Numbered from the stretch's first letter, positions 21,969 through 35,456 are shown. The stretch: DNA of 64,000 bases from Adenophora triphylla var. japonica (GCA_022495995.1 JAFEMH010001248.1:434001-498000), one strand, 5' to 3'. Numbers and translations: made by a program. Notes: generated from the sequence alone by a model not told the origin.

Positions 21969-24552
21969 TTACTTGGGGTTAAGATTGGCCTCAATGGATT
22001 TGACCTTTGCTTTTCGGCCCTTTGACCACCTTTGATTTTCTCGGGCACAAACGCCCACTTCCTTCCATACATAGGTCCCTTTCTTAATTAATTCAGGTGG
22101 AGCCCACGGAACTTTGGGTGCTTTATGCTTCACCCTTTTCCTTTTCTTTTTGTTGGGGCTCTTGCCCCCAAACTTAGTTTGTTCCTTCACCTGCGAAACA
22201 TCTTCCTCAACAAGATCAAAGAGGTTATCTTGAACAAAAATATTAGCAAAAATAGTCTCAGATAAATCAAGCAAATAACTCTCCTCTCTAGGCACTTGTG
22301 ATTTTAAGGGGACAAGAAGGTTGTGTGATGACCTCAACTCCTTTTGGGAGTGATTTAGGGGGTGATATGGTCCGTGACTCCTCGAGTGTTGATCGGCCTT
22401 AATGTTGCTAGCCATGTGACAAACGTCCACATTATCCCTAATTTTCTCACCGTCATCCACACAATAATTCTTAATCGCAAAATCCATAATGTACCCTATA
22501 AATTCCTTCTTAGGTGGAGGTTCTTTACAATTTTCAAACATGGAGAACCTAATCTCCTCCCCCATCACAGTCAATGCAATATTACCATGTGGCACATCTA
22601 TCACTGATTTGGTGTCAAACAGAAAAGGTCTCCCAAGTAATATGGGAGCCCCAAATTCATCACCCTCATGATTTTCCATACTTACCACCATAAACTCAAC
22701 TGGAATTACAAATTTATCTACTTTAACCAACACACCCTGTACAACTCCTAATGGTCGTTTAACCGACTGATCAGCCAATTGCAAATTCCTTGTAGGAGGT
22801 TGCAAATTTTTTAATCCCAAATTCCTGAAAATATGGTATGGCATTACGTTGACACTAGCTCCTAGATCCATTAAACCATTAAAATTTTGACCCCCTAAAG
22901 TAATCGGAATAGTAAAACATCCGGGATCTTTTCTTTCTTTTTCTTTATTGGACACATCCACACCACCAGAGGGTATGGTTTTTTCAACATCAAGACAAGT
23001 GGATTCATGATTACTAGCAGAAAAGACATCATGAATTATCCCCAAAATTTTCTCTTCCTCACAAGCATAATTATCATTATCAACATCACAGAGAGAAGAG
23101 ATAAATACCTCCTCAATCTCATCACTTTCATCCCAAATAGTCACAATAGACTTGGCTTGCTCTGGTGGATTTTGAAAATTTTCTTGTCTTTGGCTTTGTA
23201 CAGTTTCCACCAACTGTCCTATTTGGGTCTGTAACTTCTGCATGGCAGCCTCATGATTTCTGAAGGCTTGTTGTTGTTCCATCTTTAACTGCATCATGGG
23301 CTCTTCCCAAGGCTCTCTGTTCCTCTCAAAGGGCCCCTGAGGTGGTTGGAGGTGGAGAGTTTTATTCGGTTGATTTCCACCCCATGACAAGTTGGGATGT
23401 CTCAGCCCTGCTTGCCCTCCTAGATTGTATGCATTCCCGTAATGATTGTTGCTTGGTGGAAACCTTTGCATATATGACTGCATCCCTTGCACCTGCTCAT
23501 GAGCATATAAATGGGGACTAGTGGTGGGGCAAACTTTATAGAAATGAGTGTTAGAACCACAAGTTACACAACTATCATGCATTACATTACCAACAGATGA
23601 CACATTGGATGCAGAATTGGAAGTACTACTCATGACCAACTTATCAAATTTTTGATTAAGAAGTGCAATTTTTTTTTAAAATCTCATCATTCATCTCTAT
23701 TCCATTCACACTATTTGTTTTACCCCTTGACCCCTTCTGTTGCGAATTGGATGCTAGTCTCTCAAAAAGGTCTTGGGTCTCATCCGCAGTTTTGGCTCCT
23801 AAAGAGCCTCCGGCTGCGTTGTCAACCATAGCCTGATCGGCTTGTGTCAACCCCCCATAAAAAGTCTGATGCAATAATGGTAAAGAAAAATTATGGTGGG
23901 GACACTGCACCAAAAGCATCTTAAATCTGTCCCATGCTTCATGAAATGCCTCAAATGAGTCCTGTGTGAACCCAGTGATTTTCTGTCTAAAGGTGGCTAA
24001 CGTGGCATGTGGGAAATACTTTCTAAGGAATAAATCATGTAACTCATCCTAAGTAGTAATGCTCCTAGGCGGAAGCAACATAAGCCACATCTTAGCATTA
24101 TCTCTCAAAGCAAAGGGAAAACATTTCAGTCTTAGGTGCTCATCAGTCACACCTTCTCTCAACGAAAAACTTGACACAATCATCATATATTCCCTCAAGA
24201 AATTCAACGAGTCCTCAGAGGGGAGGCCATGAAATTGAGGGATCATGTTAAACAAATGGCCTTTTACCTCATAACTTTTTGTTGCATCAGTCAACACAAT
24301 GCACGACACAGATGTGTCCACACGCAGCCTAGAGAAGGCATCCATAGTGGGTGCTTGCAAAGCCATATCAAATTCAAGCTCTTCTCCCTCGGTGGAAGAA
24401 GTTTCTAAGTCACTCAAAGTTACCTCTGTCTCGGTGACAGAAGTTTCAGAATCAGTTTCGCACACTTGAGTAGAGGGAATGCCTCTCTCAACTTTGTCTA
24501 TATCGTCGTTCAAAGGAACCAACTTAGGATCCAATGACCGGAGACCAAACAT
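21969..24552 (-). CDS. Gag-protease polyprotein, one premature stop and one frameshift
   Basis: Read leftward from ATG 24552. 24552-24049 has an acidic N-terminus, then the gag domain (FNMIPQFHGLPSEDSLNFL, KCFPFALRDNAKMWLMLLP). TAG at 24049-24051 stands where gag proteins have Trp (TTxDELHDLFL), so TGG to TAG is likely. Gag continues to 23656 (TQDSFEAFHEAWDRFKMLL, HQTFYGGL). A one-base loss in the A run near 23675 shifts frame. 23639-21969 holds a zinc knuckle CVTCGSNTHFYKVC, a glutamine-rich coiled segment, and an aspartic protease (FTIPITLGG, MDLGASVNVMP, PILLGRPFL). It ends with a basic C-terminus (KKKRKRVKHK, VPWAPPELIKKG) and stop. Apart from the two lesions the frame is open, and all structural motifs of capsid and protease persist. 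No polymerase domain follows. Confidence 0.88.
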
Positions 24553-24583
24553 GCACCGATTAAATAAACTTGTTAAAAATCAC

Positions 24584-24608
24584 AACAAGTCCCCAGCAAC
24601 GGCACCAA
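24584..24608 (-). other. Primer-binding site of the gag-protease element
   Basis: On the minus strand, a few bases after the LTR end, TGGTGCCGTTGCTGGGGAC matches the TGGCGCCGTTGCCGGGGA site common in plant Ty3/gypsy non-chromoviruses, with two changes. Confidence 0.8.
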
Positions 24609-24613
24609 AAACT

Positions 24614-25039
24614 TGATGGATAAAAATCCTCTTGTAATAAAAGCCTTGCAAGTGTACAAGTTACCGAAGTAGCAATATACAAAAGTAAGGGTCGAACCAC
24701 AGAAACTTGAGTGAATTAACAAGTTGATTTAATTAGTGTAAACGAAACAAGAGGGGGGGTTTGATTTTGATTGATTAAAATAAACTAAATTGAAAAGCAA
24801 ATAAATTAACTAATTAAAATAAAACAGATATTGAAATCAAGAATGACAAGGATTCACGGATTGGGTTTCACAATTATCTCCTTCCTATGCTAATTTATAA
24901 AAACAATTACTAATCTTGTTCAAGAAATCGTTCACTTTAATAAGAGTTGGGACGGTTAGATGGCCGGGTTGCAACCCTATTATTATTTCGATGTAATGTT
25001 TTCCGCAAGGTCTACAATACATCCAAGTAATACGTTTCA
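24614..25039 (-). repeat. Gag-protease element 5' LTR, first part (continues 35462-36528)
   Basis: Near-identical to 18945 onward, interrupted after ...TACGTTTCA by the element 25040-35456 and resumed with AAACCAAGGAACTAATG at 35462. The whole LTR is about 1493 bp once the insertion is removed. The second part includes 35852-35958, 107 bp absent from the left LTR and flanked by ACCG direct repeats. Confidence 0.9.
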
Positions 25040-27253
25040 TGTAACGACCCTAAACCTAGGCACTATTTTATTATCATATTATATGCTTTTAAAATTAATG
25101 TTAACCTTATGTGTTTATTTTATGTCATTAAATTCTTATTTTAAGATGAGATGGTTGAGAAATAATTTTAAAACATTTGAATTTCAAGGGAAATAAAATA
25201 AAGCATCTTGGGAGAAGTATAATAATAGGAATGGATAAAGAAATAAAATGTGGGTAGTTAGGCTTCTTTGTGTAGGGAAAAGAAGTAAAGGATTTAAATG
25301 AAAAGATGTAAAAGGCTTTAAATAAATTGGTATGGGGGGGCCATTCCTTCCCCCTTAATTCCCTCCCTTCTTTTCCTCCTTAGTCAACAAGCCCCATACT
25401 CCCTCCCCATACTTCCTCCATCCTCCACATTCTCTTTAATCATTTCTTCTTCATCCTCCTTCATTCCATCCATGGAAGCTCCCATCTAGAAACCCTCCTT
25501 CCAAATTAATTCCAAGTTAAATTTTACTCCATTTTCCAATTCAAGTGTACTTTCATGTTCGGGGTGAAGAGAGGAGCTCATCAAGCTAAGAAGATCCTTA
25601 ATCCACCTCATAATTTCTAAGTAAGTTATTATGACTTCTTTCTAAATATTGCACATTTTATGTGTTAATGAATGTTTTATGAAAAGAAAAAGTATGTTGT
25701 ATTTTTAATATGGTTATTTGAGTAAAATGATTATTCAAGATTTAATTGATTTTAGTTATGAGATGGGGGTTTAAGTTGAAGGAATGAGGGTATAATGAGT
25801 GTAAGATATTAATGACATTAATGGAGTTAGTGTATGTGATTATATACATCTTACTTTGATTTGGGAAATATTATGAGTCATTTAATTTGGGTAGAAAGAA
25901 GTAGAAAAAGAACTTGGTATAATTTTAAGGATGTGAGTTATTATAACCTTTTCCTTCTTTAAATGTTCATGAACTACTAAGTGTTGTTATTGTTGTTCTA
26001 ATGGCTATTTGATGCTTTGGGGAAACTTTCTTGGATTTGAGGAATTGGTTAGTGTCATGAAAAATGTTGATGTTCATGAAAGTGGTAAAGAATAGAAGAA
26101 AATGGGTTGAGTTAGATTAAGATGGTAAATCTTGAAAAATGATAGTAAAATGGGTGGAAAACCAAGTGATAATGATTTATGTTAGAATATGATATCTTGG
26201 GGTTAAATGGTTTATAATAGAATTAACAAAGTTAGAAATCATTTTATGTTCACAAAGAAGAAGAAGCTTAGTGCTAGTTTTGGTTTTTGGGAGTTCTTAA
26301 GGAAAGTGCTACAGCTACCTGTTTCTGGCCGTGGCACGAGTCGTGCCCCTAGGCACGAGTCGTGCCCATGGTCCACTCGTGGTTACGAGTCGTGCCTAGG
26401 AGGCCAAGTCGTTCTGAGTAACTTAAGGAGAATTGGCACGAGTCGTGCCCTCAGGCACGAGTCGTGCCCTGGCCTGGTGACATTGAACTGTCTTTGGAGC
26501 TATTTAAACCTAATCAAACTAGAACCAAAATGAAAACTCTTTAACCTAGATTAAAGTAGAATATTTTGGCTATACGATGACATCTTAATTGATCAAAATG
26601 GAATTGTGGAAGTAGTTTAAATATTGTTCGGAAAACGGATGATAAGCTTGATTCGTAAATTCTTTGAAGGGGTTCAAACTTGGGAATTTGATCTTAAACA
26701 TTTATTAAGATATTTCAAGGTTGCATAATGACTTAGTAGAAATGGTTTAGGTTACATGGTGACCTTACTTACCTCATAACCTTGGTGATTAGTTGAATAG
26801 TGTAGAGACACTATTGCGTTAATTAGAAATGTGTATGTATCACATTGTTGTATTGTATCCCAAGTGTGGATTATTTGGTATATTGTTGTATTGTATGGCC
26901 AGTGTGGATTATTTGGCATATTGATATATGTATCCCAATTGTGGATTATCTGGCATGTTGATTATATTGTATCTCGGTGTGAATTATGTGGTTATATTGT
27001 TACCTTAATTGAATTCATATTCATTGATGGTATTATGCATAGTGTATTAAATGGTTGTTGCACTATGGTATTGATTTGGCATGAGTATACATTACCATGT
27101 TGTTATGTTCTTATCCCTTTTGTGGATTTATTTCAAGTATCTATTATGTGCTTGAACGTGTTGATATTCGGGGGTATAATGGAATTCAATCAATTATTGA
27201 TTTGTTCTATAAGTGATTGAAGGTTCATTATACCTGTGACCGTTCCCCTCTGT

Positions 27254-28997
27254 TAGAGGTGGCCGGTTGACCAAACCGCCGGTTAACCGGTTGAAAACCG
27301 GCGGTTGAAACCTCCAAAATCCCCAACCGGAACCGAACCGCCTAACCGGCTAGACCGGTTACGGTTTAGGCGGTTCATGGTTTTAACGGTTATCCGGTTA
27401 ACCTCCGATTTGACGGTTTGGATATGCTCGGCCGAGTCCTTGGTGTTGCTCGGCCGAGCAACCCTTTTAGGGTTTAGGGTTTTGAGGGTTGCTCGGCCGA
27501 GTCTTTGGTGTCGCTCGACCGAGCAACCCTTTTAGGGTTTAGGGGTTGAGGGTTGCTCGGCCGAGTCTTTGGTGTTGCTCGGCCGAGCATATCATTTTTC
27601 GCTAATTTTTTAACGGTTTTTGAAAAAGTTAACTTTTAATTTTTTTCAATTTTTTTGAATAAATAAGACTATTTTAGACTTAAGTTTACTACATACATTT
27701 TTTGCAAAAAGGTTTATAAAAAGTTATGAATTTTTAAAGAAATAAAATTTAATCGGTTTTTTGAAAAAAGTTAACTTTTAATTTTTTTCAATTTTTTTTT
27801 GGATAAATAAGACTATTTTAGACTTAAGTTTACTACATACATTTTTTGAAAAAAGGTTTATAAAAAAAGTTATGAATTTTGAAAGAAATAAAACTTAACT
27901 TTTTTATAAGAAATGAAAGTATATAAAAGAAAAAAGCGACGGTACCCTTAAATTTTATTAATTAAAATACAATTACAACGAGGGTATTGGTAGGAGTGGT
28001 GGTGGTAAGTTTGGTAGTAGTGGACCCAGTGGTATTGATAGGAGCGGTAGTGTGGGTAGCCGGTGGGAGCGGTAGTAGAGAGTGGTAGTAGCGGTAGTGG
28101 TAGTGGTGGTAGTAGTAGTAGTGGTAATAGTAGTTGTGGTGGTGGTGAATGGTGATGGTGGTGATGTAGTCCGATAGTAGTGGTAGTGGTAGGTAGCGAT
28201 AGTAGTGGTGGTGGTAGTAGTAGTAGTGATAGTAGTAGTGGTGTTGGTGGTGATGGTGGTGGTGTAGACTAGTAGTAGTTGTATTGGTAGGAGTGGTAGA
28301 GGTGGTAGTGGTAGTGGTAGCGGTAGTAGTGGTGGTGGTAGTAGTAGTAGTGGTAGTAGTAGTGGTGGTGGTGGTGATGGTGGTGGTGACCGGTAGTAGT
28401 GGTATTGGTAGGAGTGGTAGTAGTAGCGGTAGTAGTAGTGGTGATAGTAGTAGTAGTGGACCTAGTGGTAGTAGTAGTAGTGGTGGTGGTGGTAGTAGTG
28501 GTCGTGGTAGTAGTGGTGGTGGTAGTGGTGGTGGTGGTGATGGTGGTGGTGTATGTAGACTAGTAGGAGTGGTAGTACTAGTAGTAGTGGTAGTAGTGGT
28601 GGTGGTGGTGGTGGTGGTGGTGTTGGTAGTAGTAGTGGTGGTGGTGGTGGTGGTGAACATAACGGCTAGTTTGAAAAAGTAGCGGTTGGAATGAGTTACG
28701 GCGTTACGCTCGGCCGAGCAACTCATATGACTCGGCCGAGCATGACCAGTTATTGGAAATTAACACTACCGGAAGGTTATGCTTGGCCGAGCAACTCATA
28801 TGACTCGGCCGACCAAGCCAAAACCGGCGGTTAGCCGGCGGTTGGCCGGTTTTTCAAAATTTCAAACCTTAACCGAACCGGCCAATTACGGTTTCGGTTA
28901 GCTTGTTCCGGTTAACCGCCGTTGACCGGTTTTGACCGGTTTTGGCCGGTTTTCAACCTCCCGGTTGGCGGTTCGGTTTATAAAATGGACACGTCTA
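27254..28997. mobile_element. Non-autonomous hAT element with triplet-repeat core
   Basis: Ends TAGAGGTGGCC (27254) and, in reverse complement, TAGACGTGTCC (ending 28997). Flanks CCCTCTGT and CCCTCCGC match at 6 of 8 bases, both differences being C/T. The other LTR lacks this sequence, proving insertion. Subterminal GGTT/AACC words (CCGGTTAACCGG) crowd both ends. TGCTCGGCCGAGCA palindromes recur at 27427-27590 and 28709-28815. The middle (27975-28660) is a GGT/AGT triplet array. No transposase. Confidence 0.85.
27975..28660. repeat. GGT/AGT trinucleotide microsatellite
   Basis: Nearly 700 bp of (GGTAGT)n/(GGTGGT)n with a few GGAGCGG and CTAGT interruptions. Apparent proteins on both strands (Val/Ser/Gly-rich or Thr/Pro/His-rich) are translations of the repeat. 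Confidence 0.95.
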
Positions 28998-29816
28998 CCC
29001 TCCGCGGGCCACAGAGCGGCCGTCATGCAAGCCTACCGTATTGAGCAAGAAAAAGCCCTTACGGTTATGCTTTGCGATTTGGTGTACGGTGGAATGCTCG
29101 TATGAAGCCAAGCTTTACGTAGCGCCGATAGTATATGATACTCTAAATTAGGGGTCATATATGTATCCCGTTTTCTTATATGGATCTACGGGGTATATGA
29201 GACCTATAAGCGGTGAATGTGCGTAGGGGCAATTCACCAAAGAGTGGAGTTTTACTCCCACGGTGTACGACTTATTGTTCAGACGGGAAAGGTAAAATGA
29301 GGTAACGTAAGGTGTTTACTGCTTTCATAATGTGTTACGTGCTACCATGCTATGTGTTGCATCTTGTTTGGCATCTTGCTGCATTCATAATAGCTTATTG
29401 AGATTTATTCTCACCCCTTCCCTTTTACTGCTTTAGATTGTGCTGAGACAGGTGACCTGAACCAGTGAGGCCGGGGAAAGAGTTTGGACTCTTGCTTTTG
29501 GGATTGTCAGGATAGGTATATGAGTGGGTTGTCGGAAGTCATATTTAAGTTTTACTCTTTTATAAGTTGTAGGGAAAACTCTTTTGTCAAACAATGTTAA
29601 TTAGGATTTCCAATGTAATTAATCAAGTATGGTTATTAAAGTATTTGTTTAAATTCCTCCAAGTGGAGATATTATTATTTGATTTTGTTTATGGAAAATT
29701 TAGAGTTGGTTTTCTTGTAAATGCAAATAAAAGTTTTAAAAATATAAGATGGGTTTTCTTAGTTTGAGCTTCTCAAGCTCGGGACACGCGTTAGGTCCCA
29801 GGTTGGGGTGCTCACA

Positions 29817-32477
29817 GTTGGTATCAGAGCTTAGTTTAGAGGTCAAGGGTAGATGTCTAAACTAAGGGGGAGTGTGTGGTAATTGACGCCGAGTGTTTAG
29901 TGCAGGAGTTGTTTCTAATTGCTGGAAATAATGATGACCAGCGAAAGGTTCTAGGAAATGAAGGATGTTTAAATTGTAGCCTCACCGTAATGGTATTTTA
30001 GTAATGAATTCAAATGGTTTTGGGATTGAATATGGGAAATGTTACAGGTGGGTTGGTGCATTTTACTTGGGTTGAAAATTGTTAAATTAGTTGAGATGTG
30101 GTATAGTGAAGTCTTGGTATAGTATTGATGTTAAGAAAAATGATTTAAGTATGTGGTATTATTTAGGGTTCCTTTTCATGAAGTTGGTTAAGTTGTAAAG
30201 TTGTTGTTATATGTGATGTACAATGCTATCATTACCGTATAAATGATTTTTGATAAGTTTGACAATTTGTTTGGTTGTTGGAATAATGAGAAAGGGGTTT
30301 GAAAATGAGTAGAGTGATGGTTTGATCAAATATAGGTTAGAAATTGAAAGAGTATTATAAAGATTAATATATGGTGGAGAGAGTATTGTTGGGTGGTTTG
30401 TGATGTGTAAAAATAATGAAAATAACTTAGGTAGTGGGTGAATGAATATGGCAACTAGTGATAATAAGATATGATTTAATGTGGGAAGATAGAGTAATAG
30501 GGTTATAGGACTTGGAGAAAGTATGTGGTATCATTTGAGAACTTTATGCTTAAAATTGACTAAGTGGTATAGTTGTTGTTGAATTGTGGTCATATATGGT
30601 ATATGATGTATTAGGTGGTATACATGGTGGTTGTAATGGTTAGTCAATAAAAAGGGCTTTAGAAACAAACAGGAAAAGGTGGTTTTGGAATGAATGTGGT
30701 AAGGTTGATATTCAAAGTTATTGGGAATTATGTATCCATTTTAGTAAGTTATAATGATCATGAAAGGATTTGAAGAAAGATTTAGTAATAGCAATATTGT
30801 CTAGAGTAAAATGGTATTGTAAAGTGAAGGTCTAAGGTCGAGTATGTGTTTCGGACCTAAGAGAGATAGCTCCCTCAGAGGTCACTAGAGGTATATTCCC
30901 TGTCTCAGAAGTTAGGGGTCATATTTTATAGATCCTGTTTCATATCATTATGTGTGGCATAGCGTTTTGCTTCTATGTGACATACATTGTTTGAGATTTT
31001 GTTTTATTGTTAGAGGATTATGCTCTTATGAGAGAATACCTTGAACCTCCTTTGGTTTACCACGATGGTGATGTGGTTATGGCTGAGCATGTATTGCCAG
31101 TTGATTTGGTATGATTATTAATTTATAATTTTGAGATATACTTGACCTGGAGGGTTAAGTAGTTGTTATGCATTGGTAGACTATCATAAGAAGTGAGTCT
31201 TCTTTTACGTACCTAAATTGTTTACATTAGTAATTGATACAAATGAACCTTTATGTGGTACTCTTGTTATATAAGCATTAAAGACAGAAAGTTTTGGTTA
31301 AAAGTGTGAAGGATATTTGGTATGTGTTAGACTTGCATAAGAAGTCTTTTCAGAAATTTTACGTGCTAGTTGTGAGTAGATGATAATTGTATTTCCATCA
31401 AGATATATCATGTGTTGATTCTAAGTATGATAATCAGAATTTTAATCCTTATTTTGTTGGCTTTATGGCAATTATGATTGATGACCTCTTTGTTTATTTA
31501 AAGTTACGAGAGGATCATGAAGATAATTTGTGAGTTGTGTTATTTACCTTTAGTGGAAATTCATCGTTTGAGAAGTCAAGCAAATGTGAGTTGGCTCGCA
31601 AGGATTTTATATTTTGGGTTATATAGTCTTAAGCTTGAAGGTTACCATGGATCTTACAAGAATTGAGTCCGTGATCTTTGGGTTGGCAAGTACTATCGAA
31701 GGAATTTTAAGGAGTTCTAGAGAATTGAACAATCGTTGCTTTAGTTAACTCTAATGGATGTATAAATGGTGTAGAATGTAATAAAGATAATTCATATTGA
31801 TAGAAATGGAGAATAGATCGGCTATAGATCTGATCCTCACCTTACCTGATGGATGCGAGAACTTTGAGAATTTTAAGTGCGTATTAAAGGAGAATTAGGT
31901 TGTGATGTTATGAGAATTGGGAAAGTAATAGCGTATGCTTCGAGGAATTTAACTTAGATAAGTGAAATTTTCTTATCCTCTACTCGGGAGTAGCTGCACT
32001 TGTGTTGCGTTATTTAAGTAGGAACTTTATCCTTTTGAAGCTTCCTTTGAGAGTTGTTACTGATCCTGAGAGTTTGAAGAATTTAGTTACTTGAAAGGAA
32101 GAGATGAGAAGACTATCTAGATTTTTGAAGAATAGGTTGTGTGTTGTGGGATGAACTTCCTTTCAAGTTGAGAAGTTAATTAACCTTAGCAAGTTTGCGT
32201 ATAATAGTAGTTTTTAGTTAGCAAGATTGGTGTTCTTTAACTAATGTGGATTAAGTGAATTTGACTTATGCGGGAGTACCATTGAGAGTTATTAGAATTG
32301 CAATTCCGGGATTAAATTCTAGAATGTTGGATTGTGAGAATGTATATAAGAATCATGACTTTGAGGAAACTATTGGAAGGTTGTAAATTGAAATGCTTGG
32401 GGAAGTACCCTTTGTTATTGATCCTTAAGGTAATCAAGTTTAAAATTCGGGGCGAATTTTCTTTAAGGGGGAGTGAG
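29817..32477 (+). pseudogene. Degenerate gag-pol interior of the chromovirus-like element
   Basis: After the primer site (29818-29830) the leader GGTCAAGGGTAGATGTCTA and GCCGAGTGTTTAGTGCAGG parallels 56220-56285 of the Tekay-type element. GGTCACTAGAGGTATATTCCCTG at about 30878 matches its protease region, and the segment at 31020-31130 (TGTATTGCCAGTTGATTTGG) continues the match. Thereafter only weak traces of reverse transcriptase/RNase H remain. No frame exceeds about 80 codons, and much of pol is missing. Confidence 0.75.
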
Positions 32478-35456
32478 TGTAACGACCCTAAACCTAGGCA
32501 CTATTTTATTATCATATTATATGCTTTTAAAATTAATGTTAACCTTATGTGTTTATTTTATGTCATTAAATTCTTATTTTAAGATGAGATGGTTGGGAAA
32601 TAATTTTAAAACATTTGAATTTCAAGGGAAATAAAATAAAGCATCTTGGGAGAAGTATAATAATAGGAATGGATAAAGAAATAAAATGTGGGTAGTTAGG
32701 CTTCTTTGTATAGGGAAAAGAAGTAAAGGATTTAAATGAAAAGATGTAAAAGGCTTTAAATAAATTGGTATGGGGGGGGCATTCCTTTCCCCTTAATTCC
32801 CTCCCTTCTTTTCCTCCTTAGTCAACAAGCCCCATACTCCCTCCCCATACTTCCTCCATCCTCCACATTCTCTTTAATCATTTCTTCTTCATCCTCCTTC
32901 ATTCCATCCATGGAAGCTCTCATCTAGAAACCCTCCTTCCAAATTAATTCCAAGTTAAATTCTACTCCATTTTCCAATTCAAGTGTACTTTCGTGTTCGG
33001 GGTGAAGAGAGGAGCTCATCAAGCTAAGAAGATCCTTAATCCACCTCATAATTTCTAAGTAAGTTATTATGACTTCTTTCTAAATATTGCACATTTTATG
33101 TGTTAATGAATGTTTTATGAAAAGAAAAAGTATGTTGTATTTTTAATATGGTTATTTGAGTAAAATGATTATTCAAGATTTAATTGATTTTAGTTATGAG
33201 ATGGGGGTTTAAGTTGAAGGAATGAGGGTATAATGAGTGTAAGATATTAATGACATTAATGGAGTTAGTGTATGTGATTATATACATCTTACTTTGATTT
33301 GGGAAAGATTATGAGTCATTTAATTTGGGTAGAAAGAAGTAGAAAAAGAACTTGGTATAATTTTAAGGATGTGAGTTATTATAACCTTTTCCTTCTTTAA
33401 ATGTTCATGAACTACTAAGTGTTGTTATTGTTGTTCTAATGGCTATTTGATGCTTTGGGGAAACTTTCTTGGATTTGAGGAATTGGTTAGTGTCATGGAA
33501 AATGTTGATGTTCATGAAAGTGGTAAAGAATAGAAGAAAATGGGTTGAGTTAGATTAAGATGGTAAATCTTGAAAAATGATAGTAAAATGGGTGGAAAAC
33601 CAAGTGATAATGATTTATGTTAGAATATGATATCTTGGGGTTAAATGGTTTATAATAGAATTAACAAAGTTAGAAATCATTTTTATGTTCACAAAGAAGA
33701 AGAAGCTTAGTGCTAGTTTTGGTTTTTGGGAGTTCTTAAGGAAAGTGCTACAGCTACCTGTTTCTGGCCGTGGCACGAGTCGTTCCCCTAGGCACGAGTC
33801 GTGCCCATGGTCCACTCGTGGTTACGAGTCGTGCCTAGGAGGCCAAGTCGTTCTGAGTAACTTAAGGATAATTGGCACGAGTCGTGCCCTCAGGCACGAG
33901 TCGTGCCCTGGCCTGGTGACATTGAACTGTCTTTGGAGCTATTTAAACCTAATCAAACTAGAACCAAAATGAAAACTCTTTAACCTAGATTAAAGTAGAA
34001 TATTTTGGCTATACGATGACATCTTAATTGATCAAAATGGAATTGTGGAAGTAGTTTAAATATTGTTCGGAAAACGGATGATAAGCTTGATTCGTAAATT
34101 CTTCGAAGGGGTTCAAACTTGGGAATTTGATCTTAAACATTTATTAAGATATTTCAAGGTTGCATAATGACTTAGTAGAAATGGTTTAGGTTACATGGTG
34201 ACCTTACTTACCTCATTACCTTGGTGATTAGTTGAATAGTGTAGAGACACTGTTGCGTTAATTAGAAATGTGTATGTATCACATTGTTGTATTGTATGGC
34301 CAGTGTGGATTATTTGGCATATTGATATATTGTATCCCAATTGTGGATTATCTGGCATGTTGATTATATTGTATCCCGGTGTGGATTATGTGGTTATATT
34401 GTTACCTTAATTGAATTCATATTCATTGATGGTATTATGCATAGTGTATTAAATGGTTGTTGCACTATGGTATTGATTTGGCATGAGTATACATTACCAT
34501 GTTGTTATGTTCTTATCCCTTTTGTGGATTTATTTCAAGTATCTATTATGTGCTTGAACGTGTTGATATTCGGGGGTATAATGGAATTCAATCAATTATT
34601 GATTTGTTCTATAAGTGATTGAAGGTTCATTATACCTGACGATTCCCTGCGTGGCCACGTGAGTGGGGCATGCAAGCTACTGTATTGAGCAAGAAAAAGC
34701 CCTTACGGTTATGCTGCGATTTGGTGTACCGGTGGAATGCTCTGTATGAAGCCAAGCTTTACAGTAGCGCTGATAGTATATGATACTCTAAATTAGGGGT
34801 CATATATGTATCCTGTTTTCTTATATGGATCTCTGGGTATGCGACCTATAAGCGGTGAATGTGCATGGGGGCAATTCACCAAAGAGTGGAGTTTTACTCC
34901 CACGTTGTACGACTTATTGTTCAGACGGGAAAGGTAAAATGAGGTAACGTAAGGTGTTTACCGCTTTCATAATGTGTTACGTGCTACCATGCTATGTGTT
35001 GCATCTTGTTTGGCATCTTGCTGCATTCATAATAGCTTATTGAGATTTATTCTCACCCCTTCCCTTTTACTGCTTTAGATTGTCCGAGACAGTGACCTGA
35101 ACCAGTGAGGCCGGGGAAAGAGTTTGGACTCTTGCTTTTGGGATTGTCAGGATAGGTATATGAGTGGGTTGTTGGAAGTCATATTTAAGTTTTACTCTTT
35201 TATAAGTTGTAGGGAAAACTCTTTTGTCAAACAATGTTAATTAGGATTTCCAATGTAATTAATCAAGTATGGTTATTAAAGTATTTGTTTAAATTCCTTC
35301 AAGTGGAGATATTATTATTTGATTTTGTTTATGGAAAATTTAGAGTTGGTTTTCTTGTAAAGGCAAATAAAAGTTTTAAAAATATAAGATGGGTTTTCTT
35401 AGTTTGAGCTTCTCAAGCTCGGGACACGCGTTAGGTTCCGGGTTGGGGTGCTCACA
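32478..35456 (+). repeat. Right LTR of the degenerate chromovirus-like element
   Basis: 2979 bp, very close to the left LTR. Retains the palindrome cluster (about 33769-33910) and the TGTAACGACC/GCTCACA ends. Confidence 0.93.

Larger units (their letters stand above)
25040..29816 (+). repeat. Left LTR of the degenerate chromovirus-like element, interrupted by a hAT
   Basis: Matches 32478-35456 almost base for base over long stretches. Palindromes GGCACGAGTCGTGCC cluster at about 26333-26470. A hAT element occupies 27254-28997. Frames at 26207-26533 and 26831-27220 recur in both LTRs and are not genes. Confidence 0.9.
25040..35456 (+). mobile_element. Chromovirus-like Ty3/gypsy element with degenerate interior
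   Basis: Begins TGTAACGACC, ends GGGGTGCTCACA, flanked by TTTCA (25035-25039 and 35457-35461). LTRs are very long: 25040-29816 (about 3.0 kb without a nested hAT) and 32478-35456 (2979 bp). The primer site TTGGTATCAGAGC follows the left LTR, and a purine tract TTTAAGGGGGAGTGAG precedes the right. The interior, only 2.66 kb, has no long frame but preserves fragments similar to the chromovirus at 53596. It is inserted in the LTR of the gag-protease element. Confidence 0.93.

Noticed and set aside
22362..23234. Plus-strand frames opposite the gag-protease ORF
   Set aside because: Shadows of the minus-strand coding sequence, which has recognisable domains.
26207..27220. Frames of 108 and 129 codons
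   Set aside because: They lie in an LTR and recur in its partner at 33685-34622; no domain.
27962..28726. 254-codon minus-strand frame rich in Thr, Pro and His, and the Val/Gly/Ser-rich plus frame at 28284-28682
   Set aside because: Both are translations of the same GGT/AGT triplet array inside a hAT element.
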